Positions 9,866-20,792 of a stretch of DNA of 64,000 nucleotides are shown here, in pieces. Under the pieces are notes generated by a model. That model ran no database searches. It saw only the letters and a list, made by a program, of their open reading frames with translations, and was not told the DNA's origin. The DNA lies in NCBI GenBank assembly GCA_963576725.1, contig OY755244.1:33825876-33889875 (forward strand), written 5' to 3'. This stretch comes from Azorinus chamasolen (lineage: Eukaryota; Mollusca; Bivalvia; Cardiida; Solecurtidae). Each line of letters begins with the position of its first letter. The first letter of the stretch is position 1. The position numbers were made by a program, and so were the translations under genes.

Positions 9866-12800
9866 AAACCCTTCTTGTCGGCGTACATGCAAAGAGGCCA
9901 GCGTGATTGCCAACTGTAAAAGGGTTCACAACCAAACATGCAGTATGTTGTAGTACTACAGGATCATATCCCTTTTTAATGAATTGTTTTATACATTAGA
10001 TGAACAAAGTGAGAAAATGGGTATGTCCAATAATTTTACGAAGTTTGTAAATCACATCACCATAAAATTCAGGATGTGAAATACCGTGTCGCAGAAGCAC
10101 CTTGAGATTACATTTGTACTTGCCAATAAGCGAGAGATTTCTATAGTAAAATTTAGAGAAAGTTTTTCTTAGTTTATGGTATCTATATCCTTGCTTAAGC
10201 AGTTTTTCAGTTAAAATGAGATTTCGACTGTTAAAATCGTCAATAGATGAACAAGCTCTAGCAAAACGAATAAGTTGAGATATATAAACCCCGTAAGATG
10301 GAGCACGGGGAACATCCCCGTCAAGATGAGGAAAGTTTACAATATTAAAATCAAAATCATCTCTTTTGTCATATATTTTAGAAGAAATCACTCCATTATT
10401 AATTTTAAGGTCTAGATCAAGAAACGCTGCATAATTGTCGGACGGGTTAGCTTTATTCAATTTGAGTTCTTTAGGATAAATTGTAGGAATCAGAGCATCG
10501 AAGAAAGGGTTATCTAAGTTAAAAATATCATCCAAATATCGACAAGTTTCATTGAAGGCTTTTGTGATTGAGGATTCAAACGCAACATGAAATCTCTCTC
10601 ATAGCAGTACAAAAACAAATCTGCGACAAGTGGTGCACAATTCGTACCCATAGGAATACCAATTACCAGACGGTAAATAGCATTCCCATAACGTACAAAT
10701 ATGTTATCCAAAAGAAAGGTTAGTGCTTCGCAAACTTCTGAGCAAGTCCAATTGGTGTAATATTTCATTTGCTCGTCAGTAAAGAAAGCTTTTTCAGCAT
10801 TACATGCCAAGAATGATGTTTTTTCTCGGGAAAATACTTTCAGGATCAAGTTAGTAAGCTTATCCTTAATTAAAATATGAGGAAGAGTTGTATACAGAGT
10901 AGAAAAATCGTACGTGCTTACAGTGGATGCAAGATACCTTTTGTTTTTAAGTTTGTTTAAGACTTCTGAAGAGTTCTTAATAGACCAGAAGAGATTTATT
11001 CCAGAATTTTCATAAGTCTCATCACAGTAGAATTTTACATGTTCCTTTACCTTCGTTAAACAAGAAGTCAAAAGTATAGACAATTTAGTAGTTGTACATG
11101 AACTAGAATTTGCAATGAAACGCGCTTTATATGGTTTTTTATGTAGTTTTGGTAACCAATACATTGTAGGAACTTTATGTTGTGTAATTTTAATATCGGT
11201 TCCAAATTTTTCACACTTTTTGACATGGTCTGAAATGATGGTCTTTTCGTCAGTGGTAACTGAAATGTATGACTTTGTATTAATAATTTCCTGCTTCAAG
11301 ACATCGATATAATGTAATCGTCAAATAATAATCACATTATTCGATGCCTTATCAGCAGGAACAAAAACGTATTTTGAATGGAAATCCTGTAAACCCTTTT
11401 TAAGATGTTTAAAAGAAGTTCTAGGTTTAGGTGGAAGAAGGTGTTTATTAGAGCTGTAAAAGGAAATGCGTTTATCAATTATATCAAAAATTAGTTTTTT
11501 CCAACAAGAAAGAGCATTAGACTCAACATGTTCTCTTCGACAACATTTAATACTAAAATTTTGTAAAGCCTCCGCAATCTGAACTCGACAAGAGTTAAAA
11601 TCTATCAAGGATGGTATTCTATATTTGGGACCTTTATTCAAAAGAGATCGTAGACGTTTATCTTTAATTATCTCAAAATTACCAGTAATCACATGACCAG
11701 CCGGAGAATAGCAAAATTTTGAGGTGGCGCAATCTCAATTATCAGGAATATTATCATTAATATTAAGGTCGGCCACAATTTTATTATAGTTGAAAATTGT
11801 ATTTCTGATGGGTATGTTATATTTGTAGCATATGATAGGTGGTTCTGTATTTTTAAAGTATTTAGGAATAGTGTCAATTACATTTTTGTCTCTAAAAATA
11901 CTTTGGAGGTCAATAAAATCAATACCTTTATTGATAAAAGGAATTTTCAAGAAGAATCTTTGGTGTTCAGATAATTTGTCAATGTGCGGTCTGAGAACAT
12001 GTAGAGTAAAGCTTTGTATCAAACTAGCCGTTCCTATGAGAGGATCTGATCTAAAAATAATTTTATCGGCTTGCTCGTCAATTTCTTTTAATGAACATAT
12101 AGATAAGGAGGAAAGTCTAGAAAGCATGGCATGTTTACCCGAAGCTAGGCGTAAAGTATGTAGATCAAGAAGAGTCATTTTCAAACGAGATTTTCGTTTA
12201 ATATTACCATTTTTGCGAATGCCATGTGATCGAGATTTGCGTTTTCTAATAGAAAAAATTGAAAAAATATCTATATCTGGTTCTTTTGAAATATTTCCAG
12301 TCTGGTAAATATTATCATTCAGTCCTAAAGGGAAAGGTGTTTGCAATTTTTTGATCCAATTTAATTCAGATATAAATCTAGCTTTTGATTTAAAGCTACT
12401 AGTCGCCTCCTTATCATATGTTATATGCTCAACAATTTGTACTAAAACATCTTTAAAAGAATGGCCAGAATTCCGAAAGTGTTGGTATAAAAAATTGTTT
12501 AGTTTATGATTTCGACACTGATATGCATGCTCACGAAATCGAGTTTTCAAAGCACGTCCTGTTTGTCCTACGTACTGTATACCGCAACAAGGCGCGTTTC
12601 AAGTTAAAACATAAATAACATTAGCAGTAGTACAATCAACGTCTGAGTTTATCTTGACATTAAATGTTCTACCATTAACTGTAGATTTTATAGTGGAATT
12701 ACAAGAAATGTTACTACAACATATGCACCTCTTAGCAAATCACTTTTGGATAATTGGATACACTCTGTGTCGCCTGCATAAGGACCGTTTACGAATAGAA

Positions 12801-13042
12801 GAAACATTTTGGATAACAGATTTTAAAGGTGAAAGTACAACTCTTGGTCCATTGAAAAAACATTTATTAATAGAAAGAGATGGTATGTGAAAAGATGATG
12901 CCGACTGAAGATTAAGTTGCTTTAAACGAACAAAAGGTTGAAGAGAAGAGAAATTAGAAATATTTCTTGGTACTTGTACAGACGACACAGATTGCATATT
13001 TAAAGCTTTCAGTTCTATTCGAGGTATTTTAACTTTATTCAT
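9864..13042 (-). pseudogene. PLE-A GIY-YIG/RT polyprotein with in-frame TGA (Sec) codons, broken
   Basis: Reads from ATG 13042 in one frame to about 10590 through TGA codons 101 (12742), 148 (12601), 436 (11737) and 574 (11323). A frameshift near 10580-10600 precedes YLDDIF, and a TAA (9996-9998) replaces a Lys of PLE-B; the homologous TAG is at 9864-9866. Domains in order: a Cys-rich segment (RCICC) at about 100-110; GIY-YIG (VIYVL, YVGQTG, RFREH) from about 143; a linker; and an RT with YWLPKLHK, YDFSTLYTTLP and GIPMGTNCAP. Every TGA sits where PLE-B, or PLE proteins generally, have Cys (VLT-TGA-NAP, PDN-TGA-DC, VIII-TGA-RL). Without the frameshift and TAA it would be a roughly 1,060-residue selenoprotein. 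A decayed copy. Confidence 0.85.
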
Positions 13043-13304
13043 ATTGGAAAGTGATAGAGGGGCACCTGTATTGTGTTCATCAACACGTCAATTACATTAG
13101 TGTAGCTACCAAGTGCATCAAACTGTTGGTGAACACAACACCTACCACGAGGTGCATGACATACTTATGATGATGTAAGAGGCGAATGACAGTTGTGTAT
13201 GTTACTTGCATATCCTGCAAGAGAATGATAACAACATCGATTACGTGTACGGGGAGACTTTTTACGGCCACCACACGGCACAAGCAACACTGTTGTGATA
13301 ATAA

Positions 13305-13426
13305 AAGTACAAAAATGAGTCATGCAGGAAACACCACATACAGAACAAACACTCGCCCGAACAGCAACACAAGGAAACAGCAAATGTACATAAGTAGAAA
13401 AAACAACAAGAGACGCACCAAGACAA
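13305..13426 (-). repeat. PLE-A 5'-side terminal direct repeat
   Basis: Partner of the 9375-9496 repeat. Just inside it (about 13240-13304) lies a segment (minus-strand CACAACAGTGTTG, then GTGTGGTGGCCG and TCTCCCCGTAC) that is also conserved near the PLE-B end (about 39470-39530) and in the solo elements at 18420-18720 and 31360-31850. Confidence 0.85.
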
Positions 13427-13995
13427 GTTGCATATAACAAGGCCTGCAGACTGAGTTAACATGTTGTTCCATGGTCATTTTTGAGTCCGACCAGGCACCT
13501 AGATTTTTAACACAGTTTGATGGTTTTATGTTTGCACCCCCGACATTTATTGATATATCAGAAGTAAATTTAGCATTGCTGTTTGAGGAAAATAGTATGA
13601 CTTCAGTTTTGTCAGCATTTAGTTTAAGCATGTTTTCATGCATCCATGACACAATGTGATTGAGACAACCTTCGACAAATTTCAATGCATCACTTACTGT
13701 CGTACAATCAGTTGGTTTGAACGAAAGATACAGCTGGGAGTCATCCGCGTAGAAATGGTGATTCAGTCCATGATTACGACATATAGCACCCATCGGCTTT
13801 GTGTACATCGTGTAGCTTTTGGGACCTAGAACGGACCCCTGGGGCACACTGTACTTCCTCAGCACAGGTTTTGAAAGGTCGCCATCGATACACACGGTTT
13901 GGTAGCGGTCGGTTAGGTATGAGGTTAACCATTTCAGCGGACTTCCTGTAACTCCAAAATGATGTTCTAGTCGACAAAGAAGAGCTCCATGGCCA
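13427..13995 (-). pseudogene. LINE-B, 5'-truncated RT part
   Basis: RT fragment of LINE-B. It starts just after catalytic motif A (GALLCRLEHHFGVTG) and includes KYSVPQGSVLGP and FYADDSQLYLSFKP (motif C), followed by the segment that LINE-A has lost. It ends at MEQHVNSVCRPCYMQL, where PLE-A is inserted. The 5' truncation point falls at about 13995, with normal gypsy-array sequence beyond. Truncation is the usual product of incomplete target-primed reverse transcription. About 5 bp of target appear to be missing relative to unit 3. Confidence 0.85.
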
Positions 13996-14640
13996 ATTCC
14001 TGTAGTAAAGTGTTATAGAATATCTGTGAATGTAATGTCTGTTGTTCCCAGCACTGATGTTGACCAATTAAGACACTGTTTTCAGCAGTGTTGTGAGTGT
14101 TGTACATCGTGATCATTTTTGGCCAAACATAGCACTGGTGTATTCTTGCTAAGGCAGGATCTATTGTTGGCTGGATTTAATGATAGTATAAGTGTTGCCT
14201 TGTAGGTTCAGAAATTAGTATGAGGATTTATCAGTCTGATATTGACCTTAATAAAAGGTAATAACTGTTTATGATTATGCTAAATATAATTAAAATAATA
14301 ATAATAATAATAATTATTATATAATAATAATAATGATAATAACGGTAATAATAATAATAATGATATATAATAATATGTAATGACTGTACTCAAAATAAGT
14401 CAATATAAGTATCCTCGGAAACCTTATTCCAAATTCTGAGTCTTATCTGCATGGGAAATCATCAAATACATGTGGCATATCATTACTTTACATACAGCAG
14501 ACAACAGATTATCAGGACTTCTCAAAGGCTATTAAGACCCAACCTAGTTCAGTCTTAAATGTGTTTTGTGTTTGTCCATGCATGGCAGTTACTATAGGTA
14601 AAACAAAACAAACAGTTTAATATCAATTTCATGTTAAATA
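13996..14640. repeat. Gypsy array unit 2: non-coding 5' portion
   Basis: Nearly the same sequence recurs at about 19240-19975. It includes TTGACCAATTAAGACACTG, an AAT-rich microsatellite (about 14293-14390) and TCAATATAAGTATCCTCGG. The unit starts at GTTGTTTACTTAAAACAT (8501-8517 before the LINE-B insertion; 19216 in unit 3). It could be the LTR/leader part of the element, but no LTR pair was recognised. Confidence 0.65.
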
Positions 14641-14993
14641 AACAGTGTGCCTACTGCAACAAATTCAACCATTTTGCAGTTGTTTGCAGAGCAAAGAACA
14701 GGGATAAAAAAGAAGATCCATCAGGTAAATGATTTGCTTCCTGATCTTGTTAATTCATATTCAGATTATGAACATAAATTCTTTGTCCATGGAATTAATT
14801 TGGACAAAAATAATCCACAGGCATTTTCTATTGTTGTTGTTGGTCCAAACAAGACTGCATTGAAATTCAAACTATACTCAGGTGCTCAGTTTTAGTAAAC
14901 ATCATTCTGAAAGCACTGTACACAGTCCTTGGGGTCAAAGGACCATTAGTACCTACTAAGAAATAGTTGACAGCATATGATGGCTCAAATCTA
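14641..14993 (+). pseudogene. Ty3/gypsy unit 2: gag zinc knuckle and protease fragment
   Basis: Second copy of the gag/protease fragment (CAYCNKFNHFAVVC knuckle, then an acidic linker and a YSGA segment in place of a functional protease motif). It is over 90% alike by eye to unit 1 and carries its own changes. It is interrupted at 14992-14993 (TA) by the tandem-array element. Confidence 0.75.
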
Positions 14994-16639
14994 CAAGACG
15001 GCCATTATGGCCCTTAACCCTTTACCCAATAGACTGTTTCTAGTTATGGAGACAGGTGGCCACTTAAAGCAGGTTGAAAGTAAAGCAGAATGCGCCTTAA
15101 GGCGCATTCTGCTTTACTTTCAGCCTGCTTTAAACTACCAACTGCTTGGATATAGAAAATATTTCCTATGGTATTTGTTCATGACTATATAAAATTGAAC
15201 TATTTTCTTCAGTGGAGGAATAAATTAAACACGCTAAAAGCCGCTTCTATCAGGTAAAGGGTTAATCGCTCACCTGTTTGTAACAGATTTATGATTTCAA
15301 TAACAGATTGCATAATTTGAAAAATCTTTGTAGAAAACCATTAGATGATGTAGTGAGTACATACTAAATATAAAGGGTCTAGACCTTACAAATTTTGAGG
15401 AGAATATTTTTTAAAGATTTTCCTATGAAAAACTGATAAGCCCCAGGGCGGGGCCATTTTTGATCAGGGGGTCTTTATTTGAACAATCTTGGTAGAGGAC
15501 TATTAGATAATGCAACATACCAAATATCTAAGGTCTAGACTTTACATTTTCAGAGAGGACTTTTAAAGATTTTTAAGAAGAAGATGTTTTAAGACTTTCC
15601 TATGAAAAACTGATATGCCCAGGGGCGGGGCCATTTTCAACGCAGGGGACATAATTTGTAAATCTTGGTAGAAAACTATTAGATAACGCTACATACCAAA
15701 TATTAAAGGTCTCGGCCTTACAGTTTTGGAGAAGAAAATTCTTAAAGATTTTCATATGAAAAACTGATAAGCCCCAGGGCGGGGCCATTTTTAACCCAGG
15801 GGTAATAATTTGAATAATCTTGGTAGAAAACCATTAGATGATGCTACATACCAAATATCTAAGGTCTAGACTTTACATTTTCAGAGAGGACTTTTAAAGA
15901 TTTTTAAGAAGAAGATGTTTTAAGACTTTCCTATGAAAAACTGATAAGCCCTTGGGCGGGGCCATTTTTGGTCTGGGACACATAATTCGATTAATCTTGG
16001 TAGAGGACCATTATATTATTCTACATACCAAATATAAAAGGTCTATACCTTATAATTTTAGAGAAGATTTTTGAAGATTTTCCTATGAAAAACTGATAAG
16101 CCCCAGGGCGGGGCCATTTTTGTCCTGGGGTTATAATTTGAACAATCTTAGTAGAGGACCATTAGATGATGTTACATACCAAATCCCAAAGCTCTATGCC
16201 GTACAGTTTCAGAGAAGAATATTTTTAAATGTTTCCTACGAAAAACTGAAGCCCCAGGGTGGGGCCATTTTTGGCCCAGGGGTCATAATTTGAAGAACCT
16301 TAGTAGAGGACCATTATATTATGCTACATACCAAATATAAAAAATATATGCCCTACAGTTTCAGAGAAGAAGATTTTTAAAGATTTTCCTATGAAAAACT
16401 GATAAGCCCCGGGGTGGGGCCATTTTTGGCCGGGGGGCATAATTTGAACAATCTTTGTAGAGGACCATAACATGATGCCACATACCAAATATCAATGCTC
16501 TTCGCTTTGTGGTTCCAGAGAAGATGTTTAAGTAAATTGTTGACTTCCGCACGTACGCACGACGCACATACGCACGACGCCGGACGCCGGACACAGGAGC
16601 ATCCCAATAGCTCACCTTTGCACTTTGTGCCAGGTGAGC
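14994..16639. mobile_element. TA-flanked tandem-array element, second copy
   Basis: Same element and same target position as 2453-3832, again with about 155-bp monomers and the CCGGACGCCGG / GTGCCAGGTGAGCT right end. Sharing the site shows that it inserted before units 1 and 2 were duplicated. It differs by a nested 244-bp MITE at 15018-15261. Confidence 0.8.
15018..15261. mobile_element. piggyBac-type MITE with TTAA target duplication
   Basis: A 244-bp element with termini CCCTTTACCC and GGTAAAGGG, flanked by TTAA on both sides (15014-15017, 15262-15265). The empty site GGCCCTTAATCGC survives at 2469-2481 in the paralogous copy, so the insertion is exact. TTAA duplication and CCC termini are piggyBac hallmarks. 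Positions 15064-15133 form a near-perfect 70-bp palindrome (arms TTAAAGCAGG and CCTGCTTTAA). No ORF. Confidence 0.85.
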
Positions 16640-16640
16640 T

Positions 16641-17086
16641 AAAAGTAGAGGGTCAAATCAATCTGGCATTACCCTTCAAAGTCTTTACACAACATACTGC
16701 CAGACTATGCTTGTGCTTCTGTTTTTCTAAGATGGACCCCAGAAGTGGTTATTGGTCAATAAAGTTGACAGAGAAATCTTCACGACTGACGTTCAATACA
16801 CCATTTGGTAGATTCAGGTTTCTGAACTGTAGTCAAGATTTATTCCAGCTGAAGGTTTGACTGGGGTTAAAGTTATTGTTGATGACATATTGGTATTTGG
16901 AAAAACTAGACAAGACCATAACAATAATTTGGACAACTTATTGAAACGTTGTCAAGAGAAGGGCATTAAGCTAAATGCTGACAAAATGGAAATTGGGAGA
17001 AGAGAAATTCCATTTTTTTGACATTTACTAACAGACAAAGGCCTGCAAATTGATCCTTCAAAGGTCTTGGTTCATATTTATTAAAC
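16641..17086 (+). pseudogene. Ty3/gypsy unit 2: RT fragment
   Basis: Contains DPRSGYWSIKLTEK, FNTPFGRFRF and, after an 18-nt deletion relative to unit 3, VIVDDILVFGK, the catalytic motif C (V-x-DD) of gypsy RT. The central RT residues between these motifs are missing in every unit, so the ancestral unit was already internally deleted. Ends in LNADKMEIG. Confidence 0.75.
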
Positions 17087-17245
17087 TTTTAGTTGAGTCT
17101 GAGTTCGTTCTCAAAATTTTGATTGGTCAGATTTGAGCCTTTGGCTCAAATCTGACCAATCAAAAGCTTAAGCACTCAAATAAGCTTAAGCACTCAAATA
17201 TGACCAAATCAAAAGCTTGAGAACGAACTCAGACTCAACTAAAAA
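17087..17245. mobile_element. MITE with ~28-bp terminal inverted repeats (in unit 2)
   Basis: Termini CTTTTAGTTGAGTCTGAG and CTCAGACTCAACTAAAAAG, with an internal palindrome (GATTGGTCAGATTTGAGCC / GGCTCAAATCTGACCAATC). The same element is at 20793-20932 in unit 3, where it is shorter by one internal repeat. No coding capacity. Confidence 0.7.
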
Positions 17246-17249
17246 GCAT

Positions 17250-18005
17250 TATAAGCATGGACCCAGGGATATTCAGGAAAAGCCATCTCCCACATCAAAG
17301 ACAACTAGGAACGGTCTTAGGCATGATCAAATACCTATTAAAAAGGTTTGCACCAAATCTGGTAGAGCTGACAAGTCCAATACGAAATTTGCTTAACCAA
17401 TTCCCACATATTGACGCTTCTGTAAAAGTCACTTTATGAAACCATAGTGATAAATAGAGCATTTGCTCCATAGGAGCAAATGCTCTATTTATCACAATGG
17501 TTTCAAAACTACACAATTCTAAACTTTTCCTTTTCTCTAGTTAATGCTCCTTTTTGGTAGATTTAATCAAAGAGGTTGGGTCTGAAAATAGCCTAAGTGG
17601 GAATGGGTAAAGAAAGACATTGAATTTGTCTGGAATGCAAACAGATCATTACATAACAGCCAGGCCAAGTACCTGTACTTGTTCACTTTGATCCAAACAA
17701 GGATAGTGTGTTACAAGTAGATGCAATTGCCTTAAAATCACTCACTGAAACAAAGAATTGAAGAACTACGCACAGATAACAAAAGAGCTCTTTGCTGTGT
17801 TATTTGCGTGCAAAAGATTTCATCAAATGGTTTATGGTTGTCATGTCTTGGTCCAATCTGATCACAAACCTTTGATAGCTATCACAAGCAAAATTCTACA
17901 TTCAGCCCCACCGAGATTGCAAAGAATGTTATTGTAGTTACAGAAGAGATCATACATGTATCAGGAAAGTACATTCCTTTGGCTGACACACCGAGTAGAT
18001 ATTTT
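17250..18005 (+). pseudogene. Ty3/gypsy unit 2: RT connection and RNase H remnants
   Basis: Reads QRQLGTVLGMIKYLLKRF (connection segment), and then, after a 75-bp palindromic insertion (17437-17513) and decayed sequence, NYAQITKELFAVLFACKRFH and VQSDHKPLIAITSK. The latter carry the RNase H DHKPL motif common in gypsy elements. Stops and indels are frequent. No integrase is seen; the unit ends at GCTGACACACCGAGTAGATA, where a TTTAGCTCACCTG repeat begins. Confidence 0.75.
17437..17513. repeat. 75-bp near-perfect palindrome (copy in unit 2)
   Basis: Arms TGATAAATAGAGCATTTGCT and AGCAAATGCTCTATTTATCA around a CC/ATAGG centre. Copies lie at 21119-21195 and 32051-32127. It can form a long hairpin; probably a very short MITE. 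Confidence 0.8.
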
Positions 18006-18916
18006 TAGCTCACCTGGCACGAAGTACCAAGGTGTTCTATTATGATCGCACTGTGTCTGTTGTGAGTCCTGAGTCGTGCGTCGTCAGGTGTCCGTCGTCA
18101 TCTTTTTTCTTAAAATGACATCTCCTCCTAAACTGCTGGCTGATTTTTAGCTCACCTGAGCAAAGCTCAGGATGAGCTTTTGGCAGACTTGAATGTCCAG
18201 CGTGCGTCATCCGCCATGCGTTGTGCGTCGTCAACAACTGGCTTGTGGACACTCTAGTGGTCACAATTGTATGAAACTTGGTCAGAATGAATGTCTTGAT
18301 AAAATCTAGGACGAGCTCGAAAGTGGGTCAAGTTGGGTAAAAAACTGTCACTAGGTTGAATAGTACGAAAACCTTGTGAACCTTTAGACGCCACATTTTT
18401 AGCCCAATTTGCATGAAACTATCACAACCCTTCAGAATTTATAATCTTCACAACAGCAGGTGTTAAGTGCTTGTGTGGCGGCCGTAAAACGTCGCCCCGT
18501 ACTTCATTCTCAGTGTTGTTATACCTTCTGATCCTTCGAGATCATGAATTTCAGTACTTCTTGTTCTGAAAATTGAATACCGCTTAAGCCGGTGCTAGGG
18601 GGCGTGAGCAGTGTTGCACTTTCAATAACTGCTCATGAACAGACTCAATAAAACCGACTCTGCAATTTTCTCTTTTTGTGTTGCAATTTTTGTTTCGGGG
18701 GATCACAACCCTTCAGAATTTTTGTCAGAATGATTGTCTTGATAAAGTCAATATTCTAAACCTTTGAAAATCTTGTTCTCCAGAACCACTGCTCATGATC
18801 CGCTATCAACATTGTTCAAATATTGTCCCTAAGGTCAATATTGGTACCCAGCTATAATCTTAAATCTATTGTAATCAGGAGAGCGATTAAGGGCCATCTT
18901 GGCCCTTTTGTTATAT
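18006..18916. repeat. GCTCACCTG-type repeat with gypsy unit 2 tail and a solo PLE-terminal-like insert
   Basis: Begins TTTAGCTCACCTG (18006 and 18147) and holds degenerate monomers of the GAAACTTGGTCAGAATGAAT family (period about 130 bp, better preserved at 22010-22900). It ends near 18916 with a GCGATTAAGGGCCATCTTGG-type terminus. Positions 18419-18721 are a separate insertion, listed next. Confidence 0.65.
18419..18721 (+). mobile_element. Solo PLE-terminal-like element with 19-bp flanking repeats
   Basis: About 280 bp flanked by TCACAACCCTTCAGAATTT (18421-18439 and 18703-18721). Near its left end it carries CACAACAGCAGGTG, GTGTGGCGGCCG and GTCGCCCCGTAC, matching in order and spacing the segments next to the PLE-A and PLE-B 5' repeats. 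It also carries AATAAA (in CTCAATAAAACC). The same sequence occurs in the opposite orientation, as a tandem dimer, at 31360-31850. Probably a non-autonomous derivative or solo terminal repeat of a related PLE; an LTR of another class cannot be excluded. Confidence 0.6.
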
Positions 18917-19215
18917 ACATGTACATGTATATGAAAGAATTTAGATTCTACAACTTTTCTTGTTCCTATGCCATTGAAAATATTAAACTAATGAATATTT
19001 ATACATACAATGTGCATTATTCTATAAGTAAAAAACAAGCAGTGAACCGTGAATGTACTTTACATTTTGGTATATTCCACAATTTGGCATTGCTGCAGTC
19101 AATCTAACTTAGGGAAAACTCATGATTTTCTCATGCAAGCTTTTCATATATAAAACAGACAGAATGCTGATTCCCCCAAAAAGTGGACTGCGCTGATTTT
19201 TATGGTTCACTGCCC
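18917..19215. other. Spacer between gypsy units 2 and 3
   Basis: No gene or known repeat recognised. The plus-strand open frame 18823-19107 is not supported by any motif. Confidence 0.5.
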
Positions 19216-20328
19216 GTTGTTTACTTAAAACATGAACATTCCTGCAGTAACGTGTTATAGAATATCTGTGAATGTAATGTCTGTTGTTCCCAGCACTGAT
19301 GTTGACCAATTAAGACACTGTTTTCAACAGTGTCATGAGTGTTGTACATCGTGATCATTTTTGTCCAAACATAGCATTGGTGTATTCTTGCTAAGGTAGG
19401 ATCTATTGTTGGCTGGATTTAATGATAGTATAAGTGTTGCCTTGTAGGTTCAGTTAGTATGAGGATTTATCAGTCTAATATTGATCTTATTAAAAGGTAA
19501 TAACTGTTTATGATTATGCTAAATATAATTAAAATAATAAAAATAATAATAATTATTATATAATAATAATAATGATAATAACGGTAATAATAATAATAAT
19601 GATATATAATAATATTTAATGACTGTACTCAAAATAAGTCAATATAAGTATCCTCGGAAACCTTTGTTTATCAACAGATTCTCCAAATTCTGAGTCTTAT
19701 CTGCATCCAAATCATCAATTACATTTGGCATATCATTACTTTACATACAGCAGACAAAAGATTATCAGATTATCGTGACTTCTCAAAGGCTATTTTTAGA
19801 CCCAACCTTTTTGAATAAGTCTACTGAAAAGGATTGTTCAGTCTACAATGTGTTTTTGTGTTTGTAAATACAGTGACACTGTCTAAGCTACAAACAGGAA
19901 GTGTATCAATGGCAGTGTAAATATTTCGTTGTTACTATCTATCAAATTTCATGCTTTGCTTGTTGCTTTAAACAAACAATGTGCCTACTGCAAGAAATTC
20001 AACTACTTTTCAGTTGTTTGCCGAACAAAGAACAGGGATAAAAAGAAGATCCATCAGGTAAATGATTTGCTTCCTGATCTTGTTAATTCAGATTCAGATT
20101 CTGAAAATAAATTCTTTGTCTATGGAATTAATTTGGACAAAAATAATCCACAGTCATTTTTATATTGTTGTTGTTGGTCCAAACAGGACTGCATTGAAAT
20201 TCAAAATATACTCAGGTGCTTATTTTTAGTAAACGTCTTTCTGAAAGCACTGTACACGTCCCTTGGAGTCAAAGTACCATTAGTACCAACTAAGAAACAA
20301 TTGACAGCATATGATGGCTCAAATCTAA
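19216..20328 (+). pseudogene. Ty3/gypsy unit 3: leader, gag knuckle and protease fragment
   Basis: Starts at GTTGTTTACTTAAAACATG. The non-coding leader to about 19975 mirrors 13996-14640. The gag segment has the knuckle CAYCKKFNYFSVVC, in which the zinc-ligand His is Tyr, so binding is lost. It is followed by the acidic linker and the YSGA-type protease remnant. Unlike units 1 and 2 it has no tandem-array insertion: the sequence runs directly from CTCAAATCTA into AAAGTAGAGG (about 20319-20335), providing the empty site. Confidence 0.78.
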
Positions 20329-20735
20329 AAGTAGAGGGTCAAATCAATCTGGCATTACCCTTCAAAGTCTTTAGACGACATACTGCCAGACTATGCTTGT
20401 GCTTCTGTTTTTCTAAGATGGACCCCAGAAGTGGCTATTGGTCAATAAAGTTGACAGAGAAATCTTCACGACTGACGTTCAATACTCCATTTGGTAGATT
20501 CAGGTTTCTGAACTGTGGTCAAGATTTCTTCCAGCTGAAGATGGACGAATATCTTGAAGGTTTGACTGGGGTTAAAGTTATTGTTGATGACATATTGGTA
20601 TTTGGAAAAACTAGACAAGACCATAACAATAATTTGGACAACTTATCGAAACGTTGTCAAGAGAAGGGCATTAAGCTAAATGCTGACAAAATGGAAATTG
20701 GGAGAAAAGAAATTCCATTTTTGGACATTTACTAA
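20329..20735 (+). pseudogene. Ty3/gypsy unit 3: RT fragment with VDD motif
   Basis: Best-preserved RT piece of the array. In one open frame with the preceding segment it has DPRSGYWSIKLTEK, FNTPFGRFRFLNCGQDFF, MDEYLEGLTGVKVIVDDILV (motif C) and LNADKMEIG. The palm segment between the first motif and motif C is shorter than in intact gypsy RTs. It is followed by decayed sequence and the MITE at 20793-20932. Confidence 0.78.
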
Positions 20736-20792
20736 CAGACAAAGGCCTGCAAATTGATCCTTCAAAGGTCTTGGTTCATATTTATTAAACTT

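Larger units (their letters stand above)
9378..13426 (-). mobile_element. PLE-A: Penelope-like element with N-terminal GIY-YIG, nested in LINE-B
   Basis: A 4.05-kb Penelope-like retroelement inserted into LINE-B. It has 122-bp direct repeats at both ends, a long minus-strand coding region (13042-9864) and a SECIS-like hairpin at its stop codon. The endonuclease precedes the RT, the reverse of canonical Penelope. I recall a permuted PLE clade (Naiad/Chlamys group) with this order; family placement needs phylogeny. The target duplication is absent or at most 3 bp (AAG). Compared with PLE-B it has a frameshift before the YLDD motif and a TAA near the C-terminus, so it is probably inactive. Confidence 0.88.

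Noticed and set aside
13240..13426. Hammerhead ribozyme in the PLE terminal repeats
   Set aside because: Some PLEs carry type I hammerheads, but no CTGANGA core followed by GAAA at suitable spacing was found here, in PLE-B, or in the solo elements at 18419 and 31360.
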